NCBI GenBank assembly: GCA_030529135.1
Contig: JAUMXO010000001.1
Location: forward strand, 79,335-115,425
Reading direction: 5' to 3'
Length of the DNA stretch: 36,091 bases
From: Candidatus Saccharimonadota bacterium
GTDB lineage: Bacteria > Patescibacteriota > Saccharimonadia > Saccharimonadales > Saccharimonadaceae
The notes beneath the pieces were generated by a model. That model was not told where the DNA came from, did no database searches, and worked only from the letters and a program-made list of their open reading frames with translations. The number at the start of each line of letters is the position of its first letter. Position 1 is the stretch's first letter. The translations under genes were made by a program, and so were the position numbers. Of this stretch, positions 21,035-26,462 are shown one piece after another.

Positions 21035-21559
21035 TTACTTCCTTCGTACCTGCACTGATAAGTTGCGTCCATTCATTTGCGGGTTACCTTCCATGGTGGC
21101 GTCTTCGCCAAGCAAAGCTACAACCTTGTCGAGCAATTCTTTGCCGATTTCCTTATGAGCCATTTCGCGTCCCTTAAAGACAATCATTACTTTGACTCTG
21201 TCGCCATCATCGAGAAAACCTCGCATTTTACGGACTTTGATGTTAAGGTCGTTTTCAGAAATTTTGAGACCAATCTTCATTTGTTTCAACTCGGATTGTT
21301 TTTCGCGAGCTTTTTTACGATTTTTAGCCTCTTCTTTCATCTTTTGATACTGGAATTTACCCCAGTCAATAATCTTAACGACCGGCGGATTAGCATTAGC
21401 GGCAATCTCCACTAAATCTACTCCCTGTTCCTTCGCAAGCATTTGAGCCTCACGACTCGACATAATGCCGAGCTGCTCACCACTGCTACCTATCACACGT
21501 ACCTCTGGATAACGAATTTCCCCATTGATACGAATATGCTTTGTTGGTGAGTTTTTGAT
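21035..21559 (-). CDS. infC: Translation initiation factor IF-3, probable ATC start
   Basis: IF-3 of 174 aa if started at the ATC at 21559-21557. The first ordinary start in this frame is a GTG at 21496, but beginning there would cut off INGEIRYPEVRVIG, the most conserved part of the N-domain. Upstream of that the frame has no ATG, GTG or TTG before a TAA. AGAAAGG sits exactly 6 nt before the ATC. infC is the classic gene with a rare start (AUU in E. coli), through which IF-3 represses its own synthesis. The N-domain runs to ~75, the Lys-rich linker to ~90, and the C-domain (MKIGLKISENDLNIKVRK, FKGREMAHKEIG) to the end. Confidence 0.93.
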   Translation of the reverse strand: MKNSPTKHIRINGEIRYPEVRVIGSSGEQLGIMSSREAQMLAKEQGVDLVEIAANANPPVVKIIDWGKFQYQKMKEEAKNRKKAREKQSELKQMKIGLKISENDLNIKVRKMRGFLDDGDRVKVMIVFKGREMAHKEIGKELLDKVVALLGEDATMEGNPQMNGRNLSVQVRRK

Positions 21560-21594
21560 GAGATTCCTTTCTACTCTTGAATTAACCTGTTACC

Positions 21595-21600
21595 ATTATA
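21595..21600 (-). promoter_or_regulatory. -10 of the infC operon
   Basis: On the minus strand GTTATAATGG. The start is expected near 21588, giving a ~29-nt leader that ends with AGAAAGG and the ATC start codon. Confidence 0.6.
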
Positions 21601-21658
21601 ACAAAAACCCTTAAGAATTGCAAGGGGGGAAGAGGCTTGTATTTGACCTAAGCTATGA

Positions 21659-21664
21659 TACAAT
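21659..21664 (+). promoter_or_regulatory. Extended -10 promoter of the 185-aa membrane protein gene
   Basis: TATGATACAAT gives TGA plus TACAAT, 37 nt before the ATG. It is divergent from the infC promoter. A small hairpin CCCTT/AAGGG lies between them at ~21608-21626. Confidence 0.5.
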
Positions 21665-21701
21665 AAACGTAAGCATTAGCAATAAATAAACAGGGAAACA
21701 G

Positions 21702-22259
21702 ATGAAAAATTCAAAGTCCGGACAACAAAGTAAAAAAATCATCCAAACCGCAGGAACAAGTGGTATGATTGCGTCAGGCATAGTGTTTGGGGCGCTAGTC
21801 TGTGTAGGAGTCCCCACTATTGCTCTTTATGGTGCTGGTATCATTCCGCTGCCTATCAGTCTTCTATTGGTCCCTTCATTAATGTCTAACTACAGATTAA
21901 TGAAACTACCCAACGCACTTATACCATTTGAAGTTGGTTCATACTTGGCAGTTTCTTTAATATTCAGTCTAGCATGTATTAGTTTTTCTGTATGGAAGAG
22001 TAACGATCTGCTATCAACGATTGCTCATTACAATCGTTCAGATAGCGATAGCGGAATATTCTACTTCTTTCTATTTTGCCTCATTATAGTATGTGGGTTG
22101 TACTTAGTTCACGCAATCTGTCTAATTAGGGGATTGTTCAGTTTAGGTGATTATAAAAAATGGTGGTACGCAGAAAACGGTTATACGACCACTTCGTCGC
22201 CGCCACCGAATGAAAGAAAAAGCTCCCCTACTGATAACTATTACGACGACAGATCATAA
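21702..22259 (+). CDS. Membrane protein of unknown function
   Basis: 185 residues with four hydrophobic segments (about 20-41, 45-60, 78-98 and 122-146). A basic, polar N-terminus and a polar C-terminal tail rich in Ser, Pro, Asn and Asp end the protein. No family is recognised. The spacing to the extended -10 and a weak AGGGAAA ribosome-binding site support the start. The last six bases overlap the convergent comM stop. Confidence 0.6.
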   Translation: MKNSKSGQQSKKIIQTAGTSGMIASGIVFGALVCVGVPTIALYGAGIIPLPISLLLVPSLMSNYRLMKLPNALIPFEVGSYLAVSLIFSLACISFSVWKSNDLLSTIAHYNRSDSDSGIFYFFLFCLIIVCGLYLVHAICLIRGLFSLGDYKKWWYAENGYTTTSSPPPNERKSSPTDNYYDDRS

Positions 22260-23837
22260 TCTTTCATTGCGTCGTCTTCTGTACGTCAGCGCTTCAGCAA
22301 TATGAGGAGCTCCAATTAGTTCGGCGCCTTCCAGGTCTGCGATTGTGCGGGCAACTTTAATAGTTTTAAAATACGCTCGAGCGGAAAGCTGCAATTTATC
22401 AGAAGCACTAGAGAGTAGATCTTCTGCCTCCGGTTTCATTTTAAGAAGTTTAGTTACCTCATAAGAGGTGAGGGAAGCATTGTAAACTCCATTTTTGCCG
22501 TACCTCTGTTTCTGCCGTTCTATCGCCTCTGTAATAGTATTTTTTACAACAGCATGAGCCGAAGAGGTAGTTTTGCCTTCATGACGAGACTCTGCCTTAT
22601 CATACGCAGCGATATCCTTATTTATTCCAGTAGGATCTTTCCTGAGATCTTGATTTTCCACTCGTTCCACCGTCACACACATATCAATCCTATCAAGTAA
22701 AGGCCCTGAAAGCTTTTTCTGGTAATTCTGAATCTGCACTTCGGTGCACCTACATTCATGCGTCGGATCTCCTAGATAGCCACAGGGACAATGATTCATC
22801 GTGGCGATCAGCATAAAATCTGCCGGGTAGGTAGTTTTCTGATTTACCCTAGAAATAGTTATCTGTTTATCTTCCAAAGGCTGTCTCAAAGCTTCTAAGA
22901 CCGGCCTCTGAAACTCTGGCATTTCATCCAAAAAAAGCACTCCCTTATGCGCTAGAGAAATCTCGCCCGGCATCGCTCCAGCTCCACCACCGATGATCGA
23001 ACTCGCGCTCGCCGTATGGTGCGGGCATCTAAACGGCCGCATCTCCATAACTTCATCTTTTAAAATTCCAGCCAGGGAATAAATTTTAGTGATATCAACC
23101 ATCTCTTCAGGTGTTAAATTTGGCAGCAAATTTGCCGCTGCCTTAGCGAGTAAAGTCTTGCCAGCCCCCGGCGGCCCAGATATAAGGATATTGTGGTGTC
23201 CGGCAATTGCTACTGCCATAGCGCGCTTAGCGACACTTTGTCCACGAATATGGTCCAGAAACGGCCCAGAAAGGCCACCAGCGGCGCGTGTAATAGGTTC
23301 TAAATCGTTTATGCTAGGAAGGACTGTTTGATTTTTGAGGTGCAAAAATAGCGCCTTTAAACTTTCTACACCATAAACTGTGATGTCAGAGATTAATGCG
23401 GCCTGAGAGATGTTTTTAAGTGGCACAAATACCTCTTTTACGCCGAGCTTTTTCGCCTCTTCTACGATGTTGATAATGCCTTTCACTGCTCGTACCTCGC
23501 CATCCAGAGATAATTCGCCCACAAACAACCGGCCCATTACATCTGTTTTAAGTAGTTGTTTTGATAGTACTAGCACCGATAAAGCTATTGATAAATCTAG
23601 GTACGACCCGTCTTTATTGAGATCTGCCGGCGCTAGATTAATCGTCACTTTCTTGTCAGGGAACGAAAAACCCGAATTTACAAGCGCGCTTCTCACCCTA
23701 TCCCTAGCTTCGCTGATGGTCTTATTGGCCATGCCAACGATATTAAACGCTGGCAACCCTCTGTTCATGTCCCCTTCCACCTCCACTATCTTTCCTTCGA
23801 ACCCATAAGGTATTGCTGAATATATTTTACTAATCAT
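22254..23837 (-). CDS. comM: YifB/ComM family Mg-chelatase-like AAA+ helicase
   Basis: 527 residues from the ATG at 23837 (MISKIYSAIPYGFEG), which matches the family start; the longer frame from 23885 adds a sequence the family lacks. Residues ~1-165 are the ChlI-like N-domain (RGLPAFNIVGMANK, LAPADLNKDGSYLDL). The AAA+ core has ISGPPGAGKTLLAKAAA (Walker A), VLFLDEMPEF (Walker B) and the Cys cluster CPCGYLGDPTHECRC. The C-terminal lid has SARAYFKTIKVARTIADLEG. ComM drives branch migration during natural transformation, so competence is plausible. TATGCTAAAAG 7 nt before the ATG could be a leaderless promoter, but it is weak. Confidence 0.92.
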   Translation of the reverse strand: MISKIYSAIPYGFEGKIVEVEGDMNRGLPAFNIVGMANKTISEARDRVRSALVNSGFSFPDKKVTINLAPADLNKDGSYLDLSIALSVLVLSKQLLKTDVMGRLFVGELSLDGEVRAVKGIINIVEEAKKLGVKEVFVPLKNISQAALISDITVYGVESLKALFLHLKNQTVLPSINDLEPITRAAGGLSGPFLDHIRGQSVAKRAMAVAIAGHHNILISGPPGAGKTLLAKAAANLLPNLTPEEMVDITKIYSLAGILKDEVMEMRPFRCPHHTASASSIIGGGAGAMPGEISLAHKGVLFLDEMPEFQRPVLEALRQPLEDKQITISRVNQKTTYPADFMLIATMNHCPCGYLGDPTHECRCTEVQIQNYQKKLSGPLLDRIDMCVTVERVENQDLRKDPTGINKDIAAYDKAESRHEGKTTSSAHAVVKNTITEAIERQKQRYGKNGVYNASLTSYEVTKLLKMKPEAEDLLSSASDKLQLSARAYFKTIKVARTIADLEGAELIGAPHIAEALTYRRRRNERL

Positions 23838-23983
23838 GTCGCATCTTTTAGCATACCTAATATGCGAAATCAACCCCCTACCCATTGCTTATGGTATTTT
23901 TTTGTGTCAATAATACAAAAATATCGTCAAAATGCTTGTGGAAAACTCGACTAAAAAATACAAAAAAATTATTCAAAAATGTA
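23838..23983. other. A/T-rich intergenic region upstream of comM
   Basis: No gene is seen. AAAAAAATTATTCAAAA at 23962-23978 sits just before the -35 of the next promoter and recurs at 24030-24046 inside the transcribed hairpin. The complement of the 10-mer TTATTCAAAA also starts the hairpin. The three copies could be protein-binding sites. Confidence 0.5.
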
Positions 23984-24012
23984 TTGACATTAGCATTTTT
24001 TAACGATATAAT
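23984..24012 (+). promoter_or_regulatory. Perfect consensus sigma-70 promoter
   Basis: TTGACA (23984-23989), 17-bp spacer, TATAAT (24007-24012). Both hexamers match the consensus exactly, the only such case found in the window, and no ORF of any length follows. The predicted start is near 24019. Confidence 0.85.
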
Positions 24013-24018
24013 AGAGGT

Positions 24019-24132
24019 AGCTTTTGAATAAAAAAATTATTCAAAAGTAAAAAACAAAAATATAGCCAAAATAACTCCACACTCTACTTACAGAAGGTCG
24101 GTTTCCTCGCAGTTAGCCGACCTTCTTCTTTT
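24019..24132 (+). ncRNA. Candidate small RNA (promoter, hairpin, terminator)
   Basis: After the perfect promoter comes an 11-bp hairpin (CTTTTGAATAA 24021-24031, TTATTCAAAAG 24037-24047), then ~44 unpaired A/C-rich bases. A strong terminator follows: AGAAGGTCGG (24092-24101), 15-nt loop, CCGACCTTCT (24117-24126), then TCTTTT. No start codon with a ribosome-binding site occurs inside, so a ~114-nt non-coding transcript is predicted. The terminator loop has TTTCCTCGC, which could pair with GAGGAAA-type ribosome-binding sites. Targets are unknown. Confidence 0.65.
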
Positions 24133-24160
24133 GTCTGTTGTAATCTATAAGCGTTCATGC

Positions 24161-24166
24161 TATAAT
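24161..24166 (+). promoter_or_regulatory. Extended -10 promoter of tmRNA
   Basis: CATGCTATAAT gives TGC plus TATAAT, 10 nt before the mature tmRNA 5' end. Confidence 0.7.
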
Positions 24167-24176
24167 AAAGGCAGTT

Positions 24177-24530
24177 GGGGCTGACAAAGCTTAGACGGAC
24201 TGTTAACAGATTTGATGCGTGCCGATTAAATACCGTAAGTATTGAATAAGTGCTAAAAACACTAAAGCTATGCATGTTGCATACATGCCAGCTTATGCTT
24301 AAGATATTTTAAGCTGGTCTTTGTGTGAGGTTCCATAGCATAAAGATTATCATATTATGGGAATAAGGTTATTTTAGTGGCGAAAAATAACCCGAAAACT
24401 AGCCTGCGCATTTATCAGTTTCGTTTTCTGCAGCTGATGATATTTGCTAAGACAAAACAGGAAACTATACACGTAGATTCAGATCCCAGTGATAGCTCGG
24501 ACCCGGAGGCAGTATCCGGCAGCTCCACCA
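24177..24530 (+). ncRNA. ssrA: tmRNA (transfer-messenger RNA), unusual T-loop
   Basis: Rescues stalled ribosomes with SmpB. The 5' GGGGCTG pairs with 3' CAGCTCC (one G-U), then A and encoded CCA. GACGG and GATGCGTGCCGA match the conserved 5' blocks. The tag frame reads from a GCT resume codon (24252), preceded by TAAGT with A at -4: AKNTKAMHVAYMPAYA, then TAA (24300-24302). The stop lies in the loop side of helix 5 (CCAGCTTA/TAAGCTGG). The T-arm has a perfect CCGGA/TCCGG stem, but its 7-nt loop is GGCAGTA instead of the TTCRANY form (E. coli tmRNA TTCAACT). A 53-codon ORF crossing the 3' half is incidental. Confidence 0.9.
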
Positions 24531-24564
24531 TAGAGTAATATTTAGGATAAAACATGATCACAAG

Positions 24565-24590
24565 AAATAAGCCGCAAGGCTTATTTTTAG
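24565..24590 (+). terminator. tmRNA terminator
   Basis: AAATAAGCC (24565-24573), GCAA, GGCTTATTT (24578-24586), then TTAG. A 9-bp stem with a GNRA loop. Confidence 0.75.
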
Positions 24591-24635
24591 TTTATTTCGA
24601 ATCCGAACTCAGATAAATTTATTTATCTGAGGAGG

Positions 24636-24893
24636 ATGATGAAAAAAACTAAAAACAACTTTGTTGTTTCTTGTGATTATGTTCTAGAAAAGAACGATAG
24701 TGGACGACTTTGCGTCAGCAAACGTCGACTACACTACAAGCATCCGACTTTTTGCAAAGCAAAAATGTCGCCTGCTACAAAAACCACATCACAAAATCAA
24801 TTAGTACCAAATTATTCGCAAAAACACCCCATTTCACCACGTATCGTTGTAAAAAATACAACACAAAACCCAAAATCACAAAACAGGGGATAA
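24636..24893 (+). CDS. Doubtful small ORF after tmRNA
   Basis: 85 codons starting MMKKTKNNFVVSCDYVL, basic and Asn/Gln/Thr-rich towards the end, no family recognised. In its favour, GAGGAGG stands directly before two in-frame ATGs (24636, 24639), and a perfect hairpin (CAGATAAA/TTTATCTG, 24610-24629) leads into it. Against it, spacing to the ATG is too short, the 3' half is simple CA-rich sequence, and another frame is also open. An internal inverted repeat (TTTTTGC/GCAAAAA near 24748-24764) interrupts it. It may be a decayed gene. Confidence 0.25.
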   Translation: MMKKTKNNFVVSCDYVLEKNDSGRLCVSKRRLHYKHPTFCKAKMSPATKTTSQNQLVPNYSQKHPISPRIVVKNTTQNPKSQNRG

Positions 24894-24928
24894 ACCCTAT
24901 ATATGCTGTAAAAAACACAACACAAAAA
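24850..24928 (+). repeat. Imperfect direct repeat, ~21 nt
   Basis: Two copies of TGTAAAAAAtACAACACAAAA (24850- and 24908-, one difference, T or C) lie 58 nt apart. The second ends shortly before the promoter of the structured RNA, so they could be upstream protein-binding sites or simple-sequence drift. Confidence 0.45.
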
Positions 24929-24941
24929 ATGCCAAAACCCC

Positions 24942-24970
24942 TTGCATTTTTATTTCGCTTGTGCTATAGT
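24942..24970 (+). promoter_or_regulatory. Promoter of the structured RNA
   Basis: TTGCAT (24942-24947), 17-bp spacer, TATAGT (24965-24970), with the start near 24977. The gyrB promoter has the same -35 and spacing. Confidence 0.7.
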
Positions 24971-24976
24971 GAAAAT

Positions 24977-25370
24977 AGTCGTGATGACTAAAATAAAAAT
25001 AATAAATAAAAAAGGAAAATCGCATGAAAAATCATGCCAATCATCAAAAAGAACCATAAAAAAACGTCCTTGGCGGACCAAAAGGTAATTTCTAGCCATA
25101 AATTACATTCTAGGAATTACCTAGAGCTCCGCTAAGTGAAGCGAAAGCTTCAAGAAGCGTCGAGCGCGTTAGCAAATCTTTCGTTAGCACCTTATAAATC
25201 CATAAACCAGAGCGAAAGAAAAAACTAGCAAGGACCTATGCTTCACCTCTGCGTGAAGCGGTCAAACGGAGAAAGTGGCAAGGTTGCGGCCAATAGTTAA
25301 GATTTAGGCGCCGGATAACCTTCCACTTTTCCCCATATAAAATGTAACCTCACACACATTTTATAAGGGG
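24977..25370 (+). ncRNA. Large structured RNA of unknown class
   Basis: About 390 nt with many perfect helices. Long-range: GTCCTTG 25066-25072 with CAAGGAC 25229-25235, and GCGGA 25073-25077 with TCCGC 25128-25132. Local: 25084-25095/25110-25121 (12 bp, one U-G); TGAAGC-GAAA-GCTTCA 25137-25152; TCTTTCG/CGAAAGA 25177-25183, 25213-25219; GCTTCAC/GTGAAGC 25240-25246, 25253-25259; 25271-25278/25323-25330 continuing as AAGGTT/AACCTT 25280-25285, 25317-25322; and 25331-25344/25357-25370 (13 of 14 pairs). It has its own promoter. It matches none of the classes I can recall (RNase P, tmRNA, SRP, 6S, group I or II introns). Only an 11-codon ORF precedes it. The next gene has a separate promoter, so this is probably not a leader. 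Confidence 0.6.
25024..25059 (+). CDS. 11-codon ORF at the 5' end of the structured RNA
   Basis: MKNHANHQKEP then TAA. AAAGGA lies 7 nt before the ATG, an ideal distance, and the ATG is in a small hairpin (GCATGA-AAAA-TCATGC, 25022-25037). It ends 6 nt before the first long-range helix. It could be a leader peptide whose translation controls folding of the RNA. No run of identical codons suggests amino-acid attenuation. Confidence 0.4.
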   Translation: MKNHANHQKEP

Positions 25371-25407
25371 ATGGCACTTGGGGGATTGTACTAGTAATAA
25401 AATATGA

Positions 25408-25413
25408 TACAAT
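25408..25413 (+). promoter_or_regulatory. Leaderless-type promoter
   Basis: TATGATACAAT gives TGA plus TACAAT, then 6 nt (AAGCTT), then the ATG at 25420. Confidence 0.6.
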
Positions 25414-25419
25414 AAGCTT

Positions 25420-25773
25420 ATGTCAAGTAGCTTTGTTGTGAAAATAGCAGGAATCCTGAGTCTCGCAGCTCTTATTCTCATGCTTACGCTAACATCACCT
25501 ATGGAGATTGGCCCGTTAGGTGTTTTAGTTTTTTTTACAACACTATATATTACCATCTTTAGCGCAGTTTCACTCATCTGGCAGGCTTTTACGCGGCTTG
25601 CTTTCAAAAAAGAAGCTATGCGTCGTCGAGACTATCTCTGTTCTGCGGTGCTAGCTTTTGGCCCAATTATGATTATTTTGGCGCGTTCCTTTGGTGCAAT
25701 CAACCTCTGGACACTCTCGCTGATTGCTCTTTTTTTAATTTTGACCGAATTTTTAGTTTACAAAAAAGCCTAA
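25420..25773 (+). CDS. Small membrane protein of unknown function
   Basis: 117 residues with four hydrophobic segments (about 6-24, 29-50, 71-88 and 92-112). A basic loop between the second and third (RLAFKKEAMRRRDY) should be cytoplasmic. No family recognised. There is no Shine-Dalgarno; the -10 spacing predicts that the mRNA begins at the ATG. It precedes the low-complexity and TraD-like pair by 50 nt. Confidence 0.6.
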   Translation: MSSSFVVKIAGILSLAALILMLTLTSPMEIGPLGVLVFFTTLYITIFSAVSLIWQAFTRLAFKKEAMRRRDYLCSAVLAFGPIMIILARSFGAINLWTLSLIALFLILTEFLVYKKA

Positions 25774-25811
25774 AAACTCAAAAATTTTTGCCCAAAATCA
25801 TGATAGTATGC

Positions 25812-25817
25812 TAAAAT
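25812..25817 (+). promoter_or_regulatory. Leaderless-type promoter
   Basis: TATGCTAAAAT gives TGC plus TAAAAT, then 6 nt (AAGCAT), then the ATG at 25824. Confidence 0.55.
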
Positions 25818-25823
25818 AAGCAT

Positions 25824-26462
25824 ATGGATAATGGTCATCCAAGTAATAGTGGTAAAACAGCAGGGATTTTTTCTGGTCCGGATCGCTTTTTCCAGACTCA
25901 ACCTCAAGACGCTGCTGAAAACCCCTATTTTACTGCTGGCGCAGGGGACGCTTCTCCAGAGATAAACAATGATCCAGAAAATAGTCTAGATGAAGAAGTC
26001 TGGCAGAAATCTCTAGATGTTTCTGTTCCTACAGATTTACCAACTCCCGAAAAGCCTCTAAGCATACCCGAAAGAGAAACTTCAAAAACAGAGTCCTCAA
26101 AAATACCATCTCCAGATACAGAGTCTCGAAGCGCTGAGTCTTTGCCGCTATCTGCTAATCCCTTTGAACTTGGGCAGATCGCCCCTACAACGCCTAAAAC
26201 TATCACTACTCCAGCTCAGCCTGTAAATCAGTCTCATAGATACAACCCCGCCCATATCAAAACTACCGGTGACCATCTCGAAAAAACTACTATCCCAGAG
26301 GTAGATAATGTTATTGAAGAGCTGAGTCAAACCGGCGATCTTCGTAATTTTTACGACGAAATTAGAGGTACAGACGAGAAGCCAGGCATGGTAGAAGCAA
26401 ATTTGCATAATTCTTTCAACCGTAGGTTAGGGGAAGACAAAAATAAGGAGGAGGGCAAATAA
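25824..26462 (+). CDS. Low-complexity Pro/Ser/Thr-rich protein upstream of the TraD-like ATPase
   Basis: 212 residues, mostly disordered by composition: Pro, Ser, Thr, Glu and Asp dominate residues 30-145 (DLPTPEKPLSIPERE, PTTPKTITTPAQP). A short, possibly folded C-terminal part at ~150-212 (IPEVDNVIEELSQTG, LRNFYDEIRG) is charged. No signal peptide or membrane segment. The stop overlaps the ATPase start (TAATG), so the two are translationally coupled and the protein may be a partner or adaptor of the ATPase. The start is set by the -10 located 6 nt upstream; there is no SD. Confidence 0.55.
   Translation: MDNGHPSNSGKTAGIFSGPDRFFQTQPQDAAENPYFTAGAGDASPEINNDPENSLDEEVWQKSLDVSVPTDLPTPEKPLSIPERETSKTESSKIPSPDTESRSAESLPLSANPFELGQIAPTTPKTITTPAQPVNQSHRYNPAHIKTTGDHLEKTTIPEVDNVIEELSQTGDLRNFYDEIRGTDEKPGMVEANLHNSFNRRLGEDKNKEEGK

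Noticed and set aside
24377-24539. A 53-codon GTG-initiated ORF across the 3' half of tmRNA
   Set aside because: It overlaps conserved tmRNA parts including the acceptor stem and CCA. There is no ribosome-binding site, and the composition is explained by the RNA.
24710-24991. 93-codon ORF overlapping the small post-tmRNA ORF
   Set aside because: CA-rich simple sequence, no ribosome-binding site, and it runs through the promoter of the structured RNA.
24977-25370. CRISPR array or group I/II intron as explanation for the structured region
   Set aside because: No regularly spaced repeats, no intron domain V or P7-like core that I can recognise, and no interrupted gene on either side.
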